This document shows positions 1-13,607 of a stretch of 33,376 nt of DNA, piece by piece. Source of the stretch: Chrysomallon squamiferum (taxonomy: Eukaryota > Mollusca > Gastropoda > Neomphalida > Peltospiridae). A program made the position numbers and the translations under genes. The stretch is taken from NCBI GenBank assembly GCA_012295275.1, contig CM022675.1, forward strand, positions 5,348,203 to 5,381,578, read 5' to 3'. How positions within the stretch are numbered: position 1 is the first letter of the stretch; each line of letters starts with the position of its first letter. The notes below the pieces were generated by a model that saw only the letters and a list, made by a program, of their open reading frames with translations, did no database searches and was not told the DNA's origin.

Positions 1-51
1 TCCTTGAAGAGAACTGAAATGAAAATAAGACCACTTTTATCTGGAAATTAA
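1..51 (+). CDS. FReD gene, C-terminal end of terminal exon (partial)
   Basis: Seen: reading from base 1 gives SLKRTEMKIRPLLSGN then TAA. It matches the C-terminal residues of the two other FReD terminal exons in this window (SLKRTEMKIRPVFS and SLKRTEMKIRPLFSGK). The family ending (W..W.G..YSLK.TEMKIRP) is the usual close of a fibrinogen C-terminal globular domain. The rest of this gene lies left of the window. The 3' UTR that follows (52 to about 340) is paralogous to the 3' UTR of the minus-strand exon at 26,502-26,761, so the two belong to the same subfamily of duplicates. Confidence 0.85.
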   Translation, partial: SLKRTEMKIRPLLSGN

Positions 52-342
52 AACCAGTTTTCTGTTGAAAATAAACCAGTTTATTGTTGAAGATAGACGC
101 AATTACGTATTGAAGTTAAGATTAGATTAGCTTTGAACATAAATTTCATATTCTTGAATTAAGTCTTCTACAGGCTTTAATGTCTCTGGACAGTATGAAG
201 ATGTTTGTTTAATTGCTTTAAGATCGTGTATGTAAGATTTTAATTGTTTATTTATTATTTCTTTGTTTAGACGTGTGTTCATTTTTTTACTTTTTTCTTA
301 GAGGGATTAATTTTTGTGATCTGTTTTGTTTTCACATTTTTA
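52..342 (+). other. 3' UTR of left-edge FReD gene
   Basis: Non-coding sequence after the TAA at 49-51. It aligns by eye with the reverse complement of about 26,230-26,501, sharing blocks such as GAAGTTAAGATTAG and AGAGGGATTAATTTT in the same order. This is therefore a duplicated FReD 3' UTR rather than array sequence. Confidence 0.6.
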
Positions 343-348
343 AATAAA
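343..348 (+). promoter_or_regulatory. Polyadenylation signal AATAAA (left-edge FReD gene)
   Basis: AATAAA lies about 290 bp after the stop at 51, just beyond the block shared with the 3' UTR of the inverted paralogue. Placement is plausible, but cleavage position cannot be seen from sequence. Confidence 0.4.
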
Positions 349-391
349 AAAATATAATTTCATATAATTATTGTTGTGAATTTTTGATCAG

Positions 392-1030
<639 letters not shown>

Positions 1031-1034
1031 TACA

Positions 1035-1320
1035 GCAGTAGGAATGTTTATGTGTTATAATAATACTTCCAGTAGTAAAATAATAGTTATAGCACTAGCA
1101 ATGTTTATGTCTGATAGTAATAATTTCAGAGTTAAATAATATTTATAGCAGTAGGAATGTTTATGTCTTGTAGTAATACTTCCATTAGTAAAATAATTGT
1201 TATAGCAGTAGGAATGTGTATATCTTATAGTAACACTTCCAGTAGTAAAATAATAGTTATAGTAGTAGGAATGTTTTTGTCTTGGAATAGTACATCCAGT
1301 AATGAGGTGAAATGTTACTA
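1035..1320. repeat. 57-bp minisatellite block 1 (about 5 diverged copies)
   Basis: This is the edge block of the array, more diverged than the others. It contains a damaged second copy (TAATAATTTCAGAG in place of TAATACTTCCAGCAG) and ends with the conserved terminal variant around AATGAGGTGAAAT. Edge copies of tandem arrays usually escape homogenisation, which fits. Confidence 0.85.
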
Positions 1321-1349
1321 CCTGAAACAGCATCAGTAGGAATAAAAAC

Positions 1350-1360
1350 AGTAATAATAA

Positions 1361-1424
<64 letters not shown>
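1350..1424. repeat. (AAT)n microsatellite
   Basis: AAT/TAA trinucleotide run directly after the first minisatellite block. Every array unit carries a shorter version at the same position. Confidence 0.9.
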
Positions 1425-1426
<2 letters not shown>

Positions 1427-1889
1427 GTCAACATTAATAGTAGTCGTACTGTTGGTATAGCAGAAGTAGTAATAACAGTAACAAAAACAACAAGTTTGTA
1501 TTTTATATTCTCTAATCACTGATCTGTCTTTTTCATTTAAATTTATTCTGAATTCGCTGGTGCATGTAAAACTGATATATTATTAAATGCTCCAACAAAA
1601 CGAAATTTCTGCTTATCAAACACACTGTTTTTACATCAAAAGAGGGAGACAAGAAATCACTTTAATATTTTATTATTGACGTTAGAGGTTGATCTGTATT
1701 GATCTATATTGAAAGAATAATAATTATTATTTTTCAGTGTATTTTTCAATGTATAGCATAATGATATTAAAGTGTGTAACAGACTTTCAGAGCTTTTAAA
1801 ATTATTTTTTCCAGGAATGAGCTGTAATAAAAAAAAAAAAAAAAAAGTAAAATGATTACAGAAAAAAAAAAGAACAATATGGTACAATA

Positions 1890-1890
1890 G

Positions 1891-1963
<73 letters not shown>
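1890..1963. repeat. (ATT)n microsatellite
   Basis: Pure ATT trinucleotide run in the first array unit. It is preceded by poly-A runs at 1,829-1,846 and 1,861-1,870. Confidence 0.9.
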
Positions 1964-1965
<2 letters not shown>

Positions 1966-2165
1966 GTAAATCTGTTTTATTGGCACATTACTTGGATACT
2001 TTTTTTAACATACGTTGATGAGATTTCGGATAATTTTCGATTCATTTCCGTTTCTGTATACAGTTAAATATAATTAATTTAGTCACATTAATTACAGAAA
2101 ATATAAATTTACCCATTTATTACATCTTTATTTTATTCAGGATAAGGCGGATTTTATTTAATATA

Positions 2166-2167
2166 TG

Positions 2168-2235
<68 letters not shown>

Positions 2236-2256
2236 TACAAACACACATATGTATGA

Positions 2257-2295
<39 letters not shown>

Positions 2296-2307
2296 GATCT
2301 ATCTATA

Positions 2308-2338
<31 letters not shown>

Positions 2339-2350
2339 ATATATATATTT
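2166..2350. repeat. (TA)n and (ATCT)n microsatellites
   Basis: TA run to about 2,230, then ATCT tetranucleotide repeats to about 2,336. The same pair recurs at the equivalent place in each array unit with varying length, for example 3,800-3,965, 5,525-5,630 and 13,495-13,650. Confidence 0.9.
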
Positions 2351-2823
2351 ATTAATTTTATCATTATTATTATTATTTTTGTAATCTTTGCAACAACAGG
2401 AACAAGACACCATCACACCCAAGAAGAACAAAACGTAAAAAGCAGTCAAAATGAAGAACAAAATAAAATTAAATTAAATTAAATTAAATAAATAAATACT
2501 ACTACTATTACCAATTCTAATATTACTGAATCAACTAATAATAGTAATTTAGATTCTAGCTTTCACTTTACAAAATCCGATCGAATGATACTGAAAACAA
2601 TTTTATAATTATGGAAAACATTTCTTCAGGAATCCGGATTCACCAGGGCGTTACGTTTCATCCTGTTTGTTTATTCACATTTGATCAAAACTGCTTAATA
2701 CTGCATGAAGATATTTAAACTTTTCAATTCATTACTGTCGAGACAAGCTGCTCCATTGATGTGAATACATCTACAGAAACAAATGCAGTGAAACGGCTTT
2801 GATATGACAAAAGTCTGAATCCT

Positions 2824-3165
2824 GCAGTAGGAATGTTTATGTCTGATAGTAATACTTCCAGCAGTAAAATAATAGTTACAGCAGTAGGAATGTTTATGTG
2901 TTATAATAATACTTCCAGTAGTAAAATAGTAGTTATAGCAGTAGCAATGTTTATGTCTTATAGTAACACTTCCAGTAGTAAAATAGTAGTTATAGCAGTA
3001 GGAATGTTTATGTCTTATAGTAATACTTCCAGTAGTAAAATAATAGTTATAGCAGTAGCAAGGTTTATGTCTTATAGTAATACTTCCAGTAGTAAAATAA
3101 TAGTTACAGCAGTAGGAATTCTTATGTCTTGGAATAATACTTCCAGTAATGAGGTGAAATATTAC
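2824..3165. repeat. 57-bp minisatellite block 2 (6 copies)
   Basis: Six copies of a 57-bp unit. The first copy is always the GTCTGATAG variant, the second TGTGTTATAATAAT, and the last GTCTTGGAATAAT followed by AATGAGGTGAAAT. Because 57 is a multiple of three and the unit lacks stops in one frame on each strand, the block is open both ways. The minus-strand frame runs 3,180 down to 2,695 (161 codons plus stop) from an ATG through hydrophobic MLFLVVIFHLITG, then the repeats, then a Cys-containing tail. Expression is unknown. Confidence 0.93.
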
Positions 3166-3227
3166 TACCAGAAAGAGCATTAGCAGCAAAAAAAAACCCA
3201 GTAATCATGATCAGGATGATTAATAAT

Positions 3228-3266
<39 letters not shown>

Positions 3267-3579
3267 GTCAACATTAATAGTAGTCGTACTGTTGGTATAG
3301 CAGAAGTAGTAATAACAGTAACAAGAACAACGAGTTTGTATTTTATATTATGTAATCAGTGATCTGTCTTTTTATTTACATTTATTCTGAATTCGCTGGT
3401 GCATGTAAAACAGATATATTATTAAATGCTCGAACAAAACGAATTTCTGCTTATCGAACAAAGTGTTTTTACATCAAAAGAGGGAGACAAGAAATCACTT
3501 TAATATTTTATTATTATGTTATTATTATTATTTTAAATCTGTTTTATTGGCACATTACTTGGAGACTTTTTTTACATAA

Positions 3580-3639
3580 AGTTCAAATCTAAACGGTTTG
3601 TACCTTGGAGGTCTTATTACGGTATACGCGAAAGGAGTT
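3580..3639 (+). pseudogene. FReD terminal-exon fragment inside an array unit
   Basis: Seen: reading from 3,580 gives SSNLNGLYLGG then LITVYAKGV. It is nearly the same as SSNLNGLYLGG / LTKVYAKGV in the FReD terminal exon at 26,502-26,761 (- strand). It sits where other units read straight from TTTTTTACATAA into GTTGATGAGATTTCGG, so about 80 bp is extra in this unit only. No flanking exon sequence or splice site is present. This is a coding scrap carried by the satellite, not a functional exon. Confidence 0.8.
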
Positions 3640-3792
3640 GATAAGAAGTTAAGATTGATGAGATTTCGGATAATTTTCGATTCATTTCCATTCCTGTATA
3701 CAGTTAAATATAATTAATTTAGTAACATTAATTACAGAAAATATAAATTTACCCATTTATTACATCTTTATTTTATTCAGGATAAGGCGGTT

Positions 3793-3799
<7 letters not shown>

Positions 3800-3889
<90 letters not shown>

Positions 3890-3915
3890 TATATGAATTA
3901 TCTATCTATCTACAC

Positions 3916-3965
<50 letters not shown>
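3800..3965. repeat. (TA)n microsatellites of array unit 2
   Basis: Two long TA runs (about 3,800-3,885 and 3,918-3,965) separated by a short ATCT stretch. They occupy the same slot as the microsatellite at 2,166-2,350. Confidence 0.9.
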
Positions 3966-3968
<3 letters not shown>

Positions 3969-4436
3969 TTTTTTATTATTATTATTATTTTTTGTAATCT
4001 TTGCAACAACAGGAACAAGACACCATCACACCCAAGAAGAACAAAACGTAAAAAGCAGTCAAAATGAAAAACAAAATAAAATTAAATTAAATTAAATTAA
4101 ATAAATAAATACTACTACTATTACTAATACTAATATTACTAAATCAACTAATACTGGTGTTTTAGATTGTAGCTTTCACTATACAAAATCAGATCGGATG
4201 ATACTGAAAACAAATTTATAATTATGGAAAACATTTCTTCAGGAATCCGGATTCACCAGGGCGTTACGTTTCATCCTGTTTGTTTATTCACATTTGATCA
4301 AAACTGCTTAATACTGCATGAAGATATTTAAACTTTTCAATTCATTACTGTCGAGACAAGCTGCTCCATTGATGTGAATACATCTACAGAAACAAATGCA
4401 GTGAAACGGCTTTGATATGACAAATGTCTGAATCCT

Positions 4437-4892
4437 GCAGTAGGAATGTTTATGTCTGATAGTAATACTTCCAGCAGTAAAATAATAGTTACAGCAGTAG
4501 GAATGTTTATGTGTTAGAATAAAACTTCCAGTAGTAAAATAGTAGTTATAGCAGTAGCAAGGTTTATGTCTTATAGTAACACTTCCAGTAGTAAAATAGT
4601 AGTTATAGCAGTAGGAATCTTTATGTCTTATAGTAACACTTCCAGTAGTAAAATAGTAGTTATAGCAGTAGCAATGTTTATGTCTTATAGTAACACTTCC
4701 AGTAGTAAAATAGTAGTTATAGCAGTAGGAATGTTTATGTCTTATAGTAATACTTCCAGTAGTAAAATAATAGTTATAGCAGTAGCAAGGTTTATGTCTT
4801 ATAGTAATACTTCCAGTAGTAAAATAATAGTTACAGCAGTAGGAATTCTTATGTCTTGGAATAATACTTCCAGTAATGAGGTGAAATATTAC
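4437..4892. repeat. 57-bp minisatellite block 3 (8 copies)
   Basis: Eight copies with the same ordered end variants as block 2, plus extra internal copies. The second copy has a base change that puts a stop in the plus-strand frame (GTGTTAGAATAAAAC) but leaves the minus-strand frame open. The minus-strand ORF from ATG at 4,907 to the stop at 4,308 is 199 codons. Confidence 0.93.
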
Positions 4893-4944
4893 TACCAGAA
4901 AGAGCATTAGCAGCAAAAAAAACCCAGTAATAATGATCAGGATG

Positions 4945-4998
<54 letters not shown>

Positions 4999-5583
4999 GT
5001 CAACATTAATAGTAGTCGTACTGTTGGTATAGCAGAAGTAGTAATAACAGTAACAAGAACAACAAGTTTGTATTTTATATTCTATAATCTGTGATCAGTC
5101 TTTTTCATTTACATTTATTCTGAATTCGCTGGTGCATGTAAAACAGATATATTATTAAATGCTCGAACAAAACGAATTTCTGCTTATCGAACACACTGTT
5201 TTTACATCAAAAGAGAGAGACAAGAAATCACTTTAATATTTTATTATTATGTTAGGTTATTATTATATTTAAATCTGTTTTTTGTGTATTTTTCAATATA
5301 CTTGGAGACATTTTTTTACTTTTAAAATATTTTTCCAGGAAAGCTGACAGAAAAAAAAAGAACAATATGAGATTTTCGGATAATTTTCTGATTCATTTCC
5401 ATTACTTTTTTTTTATACAGATTTAAATTCATATAATTAAATTTAATTAACATTAATTACAGAAAATATAAATTTACCCATTTATTACATCTTTATTTTA
5501 TTCAGGATAAGGCGGTTTTATTTAATATATATATATATATATATACATATATACATACATACAAACACACATATATATGAATG

Positions 5584-5614
<31 letters not shown>

Positions 5615-6115
5615 ATATATATATATATTAATTTTATTTATTAATTTTATTATTATTATTATTATTATTTTTGTAATCTTTGCAACAACAGGAACAAGAC
5701 ACCATCACACCCAAGAAGAACAAAACGTAAAAAAGCAGTCAAAATGAAAAACAAAATAAAATAAAATAAAATTAAATTAAATAAATAAATACTACTACTA
5801 TTACTAATACTAATATTACTAAATCAACTAATACTGGTGTTTTAGATTGTAGGTTTCACTATACAAAATCAGATCGAATGATACTGAAAACAATTTTATA
5901 ATTATGGAAAACATTTCTTCAGGAATCCGGATTCACCAGGGCGTTACGTTTCATCCTGTTTGTTTATTCACATTTGATCAAAACTGCTTAATACTGCATG
6001 AAGATATTTAAACTTTTCAATTCATTACTGTCGAGACAAGCTGCTCCATTGATGTGAATACATCTACAGAAACAAATGCAGTGAAACGGCTTTGATATGA
6101 CAAAGTCTGAATCCT

Positions 6116-6518
6116 GCAGTAGGAATGTTTATGTCTGATAGTAATACTTCCAGCAGTAAAATAATAGTTACAGCAGTAGGAATGTTTATGTGTTATAATA
6201 ATACTTCCAGTAGTAAAATAGTAGTTATAGCAGTAGCAAGGTTTATGTCTTATAGTAACACTTCCAGTAGTAAAATAGTAGTTATAGCAGTAGGAATCTT
6301 TATGTCTTATAGTAACACTTCCAGTAAAATAGTAAAATAGTAGTTATAGTAAAGTAGGAATGTTTATGTCTTATAGTAATACTTCCAGTAGTAAAATAAT
6401 AGTTATAGCAGTAGTAAGGTTTATGTCTTATAGTAATACTTCCAGTAGTAGAATAATAGTTACAGCAGTAGGAATTCTTATGTCTTGGAATAATACTTCC
6501 AGTAATGAGGTGAAATAT
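6116..6518. repeat. 57-bp minisatellite block 4 (7 copies, one damaged)
   Basis: Seven copies. The fourth is interrupted near 6,322-6,355 (partial duplication of AAAATAGTA and loss of bases), which breaks the open frame on both strands. Confidence 0.92.
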
Positions 6519-6574
6519 TACTACCAGAAAGAGCATTAGCAGCAAAAAAAAACCCAGTAATAATGATCAGGATG

Positions 6575-6610
<36 letters not shown>

Positions 6611-7642
6611 GTCAACATTAATAGTAGTCGTACTGTTGGTATAGCAGAAGTAGTAATAACAGTAACAAGAACAACGAGTTTGTATTTTATATTATGTAAT
6701 CAGTGATCAATTTTTTTTTTTTATTTACATTTATTCTGAATTCGCTGGTGCATGTAAAACAGATATATTATTAAATGCTCGAACAAAACGAATTTCTGCT
6801 TATCGAACAAAGTGTTTTTACATCAAAAGAGGGAGACAAGAAATCACTTTAATATTTTATTATTATGTTATTATTATTATTTTAAATCTGTTTTATTGGC
6901 ACATTACTTGGAGACTTTTTTTACATAAGTTGATGAGATTTCGGATAATTTTCGATTCATTTCCATTCCTGTATACAGTTAAATATAATTAATTTAGTAA
7001 CATTAATTACAGAAAATATAAATTTACCCATTTATTACATCTTTATTTTATTCAGGATAAGGCGGTTTTTATTTAATATATATATATATATGTACATAGA
7101 TACATACACACACACATATATATGAATGTATCTATCTATCTATCTATCTATATATATATATATATATATATTAATTTTATTATTATTATTATTATTTTTG
7201 TAATCTTTGCAACAACAGGAACAAGACACCATCACACCCAAGAAGAACAAAACGTAAAAAGCAGTCAAAATGAAAAACAAAATAAAATAAAATTAAATTA
7301 AATTAAATAAATAAATACTACTACTATTACTAATACTAATATTACTAAATCAACTAATACTGGTGTTTTAGATTGTAGCTTTCACTATACAAAATCAGAT
7401 CGAATGATACTGAAAACAATTTTATAATTATGGAAAACATTTCTTCAGGAATCCGGATTCACCAGGGCGTTACGTTTCATCCTGTTTGTTTATTCACATT
7501 TGATCAAAACTGCTTAATACTGCATGAAGATATTTAAACTTTTCAATTCATTACTGTCGAGACAAGCTGCTCCATTGATGTGAATACATCTACAGAAACA
7601 AATGCAGTGAAACGGCTTTGATATGACAAAAGTCTGAATCCT

Positions 7643-8098
7643 GCAGTAGGAATGTTTATGTCTGATAGTAATACTTCCAGCAGTAAAATAATAGTTACAG
7701 CAGTAGGAATGTTTATGTGTTATAATAATACTTCCAGTAGTAAAATAGTAGTTATAGCAGTAGCAAGGTTTATGTCTTATAGTAACACTTCCAGTAGTAA
7801 AATAGTAGTTATAGCAGTAGGAATGTTTATGTCTTATAGTAACACTTCCAGTAGTAAAATAGTAGTTATAGCAGTAGGAATGTTTATGTCTTATAGTAAC
7901 ACTTCCAGTAGTAAAATAGTAGTTATAGCAGTAGGAATGTTTATGTCTTATAGTAATACTTCCAGTAGTAAAATAATAGTTATAGCAGTAGCAAGGTTTA
8001 TGTCTTATAGTAATACTTCCAGTAGTAGAATAATAGTTACAGCAGTAGGAATTCTTATGTCTTGGAATAATACTTCCAGTAATGAGGTGAAATATTAC
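7643..8098. repeat. 57-bp minisatellite block 5 (8 copies)
   Basis: Eight intact copies with three consecutive identical-type middle copies (ATGTCTTATAGTAACACTT), which points to expansion from the centre. The minus-strand frame is open from ATG at 8,113 to the stop at 7,514 (199 codons). Confidence 0.93.
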
Positions 8099-8160
8099 TA
8101 CCAGAAAGAGCATTAGCAGCAAAAAAAAACCCAGTAATAATGATCAGGATGATTAATAAT

Positions 8161-8196
<36 letters not shown>

Positions 8197-9195
8197 GTCA
8201 ACATTAATAGTAGTCGTACTGTTGGTATAGCAGAAGTAGTAATAACAGTAACAAGAACAACGAGTTTGTATTTTATATTATGTAATCAGTGATCTGTCTT
8301 TTTTATTTACATTTATTCTGAATTCGCTGGTGCATGTAAAACAGATATATTATTAAATGCTCGAACAAAACGAATTTCTGCTTATCGAACAAAGTGTTTT
8401 TACATCAAAAGAGGGAGACAAGAAATCACTTTAATATTTTATTATTATGTTATTATTATTATTTTAAATCTGTTTTATTGGCACATTACTTGGAGACTTT
8501 TTTTACATAAGTTGATGAGATTTCGGATAATTTTCGATTCATTTCCATTCCTGTATACAGTTAAATATAATTAATTTAGTAACATTAATTACAGAAAATA
8601 TAAATTTACCCATTTATTACATCTTTATTTTATTCAGGATAAGGCGGTTTTTATTTAATATATATATATATTATTATTTTTGTATTTACACACATATATA
8701 TGAATATATATATATATATATATTAATTTTATTATTATTATTATTATTTTTGTAATCTTTGCAACAACAGGAACAAGACACCATCACACCCAAGAAGAAC
8801 AAAACGTAAAAAGCAGTCAAAATGAAAAACAAAATAAAAATAAAATTAAATTAAATTAAATAAATAAATACTACTACTATTACTAATACTAATATTACTA
8901 AATCAACTAATACTGGTGTTTTAGATTGTAGCTTTCACTATACAAAATCAGATCGAATGATACTGAAAACAATTTTATAATTATGGAAAACATTTCTTCA
9001 GGAATCCGGATTCACCAGGGCGTTACGTTTCATCCTGTTTGTTTATTCACATTTGATCAAAACTGCTTAATACTGCATGAAGATATTTAAACTTTTCAAT
9101 TCATTACTGTCGAGACAAGCTGCTCCATTGATGTGAATACATCTACAGAAACAAATGCAGTGAAACGGCTTTGATATGACAAAAGTCTGAATCCT

Positions 9196-9651
9196 GCAGT
9201 AGGAATGTTTATGTCTGATAGTAATACTTCCAGCAGTAAAATAATAGTTACAGCAGTAGGAATGTTTATGTGTTATAATAATACTTCCAGTAGTAAAATA
9301 GTAGTTATAGCAGTAGCAAGGTTTATGTCTTATAGTAACACTTCCAGTAGTAAAATAGTAGTTATTGCAGTAGGAATCGTTATGTCTTATAGTAACACTT
9401 CCAGTAGTAAAATAGTAGTTATAGCAGTAGGAATGTTTATGTCTTATAGTAACACTTCCAGTAGTAAAATAGTAGTTATAGCAGTAGGAATGTTTATGTC
9501 TTATAGTAATACTTCCAGTAGTAAAATAATAGTTATAGCAGTAGCAAGGTTTATGTCTTATAGTAATACTTCCAGTAGTAAAATAATAGTTACAGCAGTA
9601 GGAATTCTTATGTCTTGGAATAATACTTCCAGTAATGAGGGGAAATATTAC
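9196..9651. repeat. 57-bp minisatellite block 6 (8 copies)
   Basis: Eight intact copies. The fourth carries GGAATCGTTATG in place of GGAATGTTTATG. The minus-strand frame is open from ATG at 9,666 to the stop at 9,067 (199 codons). Confidence 0.93.
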
Positions 9652-9704
9652 TACCAGAAAGAGCATTAGCAGCAAAAAAAAACCCAGTAATAATGATCAG
9701 GATG

Positions 9705-9758
<54 letters not shown>

Positions 9759-10784
9759 GTCAACATTAATAGTAGTCGTACTGTTGGTATAGCAGAAGTA
9801 GTAATAACAGTAACAAGAACAACGAGTTTGTATTTTATATTCTCTAATCTGTGATCAGTCTTTTTCATTTACATTTATTCTGAATTCGCTGCTGCATGTA
9901 AAACAGATATATTATTAAATGCTCGAACAAAACGAATTTCTGCTTATCGAACACACTGTTTTTACATAAAAAGAGAGAGACAAGAAATCACTTTAATATT
10001 TTATTATTATGTTATTATTATTATTTTAAATCTGTTTTATTGGCACATTACTTGGAGACATTTTTTACATAAGTTGATGAGATTTCGGATAATTTTCGAT
10101 TCATTTCCATTCCTGTATACAGTTAAATATAATTAATTTAGTAACATTAATTACAGAAAATATCAATTTACCCATTTATTACATCTTTATTTTATTCAGG
10201 ATAAGGCGGTTTTTATTTAATATATATATATATATATGTACATAGATACATACACACACACATATATATGAATGTATCTATCTATCTATCTATCTATATA
10301 TATATATATATATTAATTTTATTATTATTATTATTATTTTTGTAATCTTTGCAACAACAGGAACAAGACACCATCACACCCAAGAAGAACAAAACGTAAA
10401 AAGCAGTCAAAATGAAAAACAAAATAAAATAAAATAAAATTAAATTAAATAAATAAATACTACTACTATTACTAATACTAATATTACTAAATCAACTAAT
10501 ACTGGTGTTTTAGATTGTAGGTTTCACTATACAAAATCAGATCGAATGATACTGAAAACAATTTTATAATTATGGAAAACATTTCTTCAGGAATCCGGAT
10601 TCACCAGGGCGTTACGTTTCATCCTGTTTGTTTATTCACATTTGATCAAAACTGCTTAATACTGCATGAAGATATTTAATCTTTTCAATTCATTACTGTC
10701 GAGACAAGCTGCTCCATTGATGTGAATACATCTACAGAAACAAATGCAGTGAAACGGCTTTGATATGACAAAAGTCTGAATCCT

Positions 10785-11212
10785 GCAGTAGGAATGTTTA
10801 TGTCTGATAGTAATACTTCCAGCAGTAAAATAATAGTTACAGCAGTAGGAATGTTTATGTGTTATAATAATACTTCCAGTAGTAAAATAGTAGTTATAGC
10901 AGTAGCAAGGTTTATGTCTTATAGTAACACTTCCAGTAGTAAAATAGTAGTTATAGCAGTAGGAATCTTTATGTCTTATAGTAACACTTCCAGTAGTAAA
11001 ATAGTAGTTATAGCAGTAGGAATGTTTATGTCTTATAGTAATACTTCCAGTAGTAAAAATAATAGGAATGTTTATGTCTTATAGTAATATCCAGTAGTAA
11101 AATAATAGGTTTAGGTTTATGTCTTATAGTAATACTTCCAGTAGTAGAATAATAGTTACAGCAGTAGGAATTCTTATGTCTTGGAATAATACTTCCAGTA
11201 ATGAGGTGAAAT
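10785..11212. repeat. 57-bp minisatellite block 7 (about 8 copies, three damaged)
   Basis: The first five copies are regular. Between about 11,050 and 11,120 the copies are shortened and lose register (AAAAATAATAGGAATG, AATATCCAGTAG), breaking both frames. The conserved terminal variant follows. Confidence 0.9.
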
Positions 11213-11270
11213 ATTACTACCAGAAAGAGCATTAGCAGCAAAAAAAAACCCAGTAATAATGATCAGGATG

Positions 11271-11306
<36 letters not shown>

Positions 11307-11569
11307 GTCAACATTAATAGTAGTCGTACTGTTGGTATAGCAGAAGTAGTAATAACAGTAACAAGAACAACGAGTTTGTATTTTATATTATGTAATCAGT
11401 GATCTGTCTTTTTTATTTACATTTATTCTGAATTCGCTGGTGCATGTAAAACAGATATATTATTAAATGCTCGAACAAAACGAATTTCTGCTTATCGAAC
11501 AAAGTGTTTTTACATCAAAAAAGACAAGGGAGACAAGAAATCACTTTAATATTTTATTATTATGTTATT

Positions 11570-11601
11570 ATTATTATTTATTATTATTATTATTATTATA
11601 A

Positions 11602-11641
<40 letters not shown>

Positions 11642-11645
11642 ATTA
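11570..11645. repeat. (ATT)n microsatellite, expanded in one array unit
   Basis: This unit has a much longer ATT tract than its sisters at the same site. The neighbours have only ATTATTATTATTTTAAATC. Confidence 0.85.
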
Positions 11646-12403
11646 AATCTTTTATTGGCACATTACTTGGAGACTTTTTTTACATAAGTTGATGAGATTT
11701 CGGATAATTTTCGATTCATTTCCATTCCTGTATACAGTTAAATATAATTAATTTAGTAACATTAATTACAGAAAATATAAATTTACCCATTTATTACATC
11801 TTTATTTTATTCAGGATAAGGCGGTTTTTATTTAATATATATATATATATGTACATAGATACATACACACACACATATATATGAATGTATCTATCTATCT
11901 ATCTATCTATCTATATATATATATATATATATTAATTTTATTATTATTATTATTATTTTTGTAATCTTTGCAACAACAGGAACAAGACACCATCACACCC
12001 AAGAAGAACAAAACGTAAAAAGCAGTCAAAATGAAAAACAAAATAAAATTAAATTAAATTAAATTAAATAAATAAATACTACTACTATTACTAATACTAA
12101 TATTACTAAATCAACTAATACTGGTGTTTTAGATTGTAGCTTTCACTATACAAAATCAGATCGAATGATACTGAAAACAATTTTATAATTATGGAAAACA
12201 TTTCTTCAGGAATCCGGATTCACCAGGGCGTTACGTTTCATCCTGTTTGTTTATTCACATTTGATCAAAACTGCTTAATACTGCATGAAGATATTTAAAC
12301 TTTTCAATTCATTACTGTCGAGACAAGCTGCTCCATTGATGTGAATACATCTACAGAAACAAATGCAGTGAAACGGCTTTGATATGACAAAAGTCTGAAT
12401 CCT

Positions 12404-12745
12404 GCAGTAGGAATGTTTATGTCTGATAGTAATACTTCCAGCAGTAAAATAATAGTTACAGCAGTAGGAATGTTTATGTGTTATAATAATACTTCCAGTA
12501 GTAAAATAGTAGTTATAGCAGTAGCAAGGTTTATGTCTTATAGTAACACTTCCAGTAGTAAAATAGTAGTTATAGCAGTAGGAATGTTTATGTCTTATAG
12601 TAATACTTCCAGTAGTAAAATAATAGTTATAGCAGTAGCAAGGTTTATGTCTTATAGTAATACTTCCAGTAGTAAAATAATAGTTACAGCAGTAGGAATT
12701 CTTATGTCTTGGAATAATACTTCCAGTAATGAGGTGAAATATTAC
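12404..12745. repeat. 57-bp minisatellite block 8 (6 copies)
   Basis: This is the last block of the array, with six copies and the same ordered variants as block 2. The minus-strand frame is open from ATG at 12,760 to the stop at 12,275 (161 codons), the same length as in block 2. The 38-codon difference from the 199-codon blocks is exactly two repeats. Confidence 0.93.
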
Positions 12746-12802
12746 TACCAGAAAGAGCATTAGCAGCAAAAAAAAAACCCAGTAATAATGATCAGGATGA
12801 TT

Positions 12803-12851
<49 letters not shown>

Positions 12852-13486
12852 GTCAACATTAATAGTAGTCGTACTGTTGGTATAGCAGAAGTAGTAATAA
12901 CAGTAACAAGAACAACAAGTTTGTATTTTATATTCTCTAATCAGTGATCTGTCTTTTTCATTTACATTTATTCTGAATTCGCTGGTGCATGTAAAACAGA
13001 TATATTATTAAATGCTCGAACAAAACGAATTTCTGCTTATCGAACAAACACCCTGTTTTTACATCAAAAGAGGGAGACAAGAAATCACTTTAATATTTTA
13101 TTATTGACGTTAGAGGTTGATCTGTATTGATCTATATTGAAATAATAATAATTATTATTTTTCAGTGTATTTTTCAATATATAACATAATTTTAAATAAC
13201 AAAAGCTTTTAAAATTATTTTTTCCAGGTAAAATGATTACAGAAAAAAAAAAAAGAAATATGGTTTAATATTTTATTATTATTATTATTATTATTATTTT
13301 AAATCTGTTTTATTGGCACATTACTTGGAGACTTTTTTTTACATAAGTTGATGAGATTTCGGATAATTTTCGATTCATTTCCATTTCTGTATACAGTTAA
13401 ATATAATTAATTTAGTAACATTAATTACAGAAAATATAAATTTACCCATTTATTACATCTTTATTTTATTCAGGATAAGGCGGTTT

Positions 13487-13490
<4 letters not shown>

Positions 13491-13543
<53 letters not shown>

Positions 13544-13607
13544 ATATATATATCTATATATATCTATATCTATCTATCTATCTATCTAATATATCTATAT
13601 ATATCTA

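Noticed and set aside
2833-12763. Plus-strand ORFs over the 57-bp blocks (MFMSYSNTSSSKIIVIAV repeats)
   Set aside because: Open because 57 is divisible by three. The start codon lies inside the first repeat and there is no unique leader. Block 3 has a stop in this frame, so it is weaker than the minus-strand frame.
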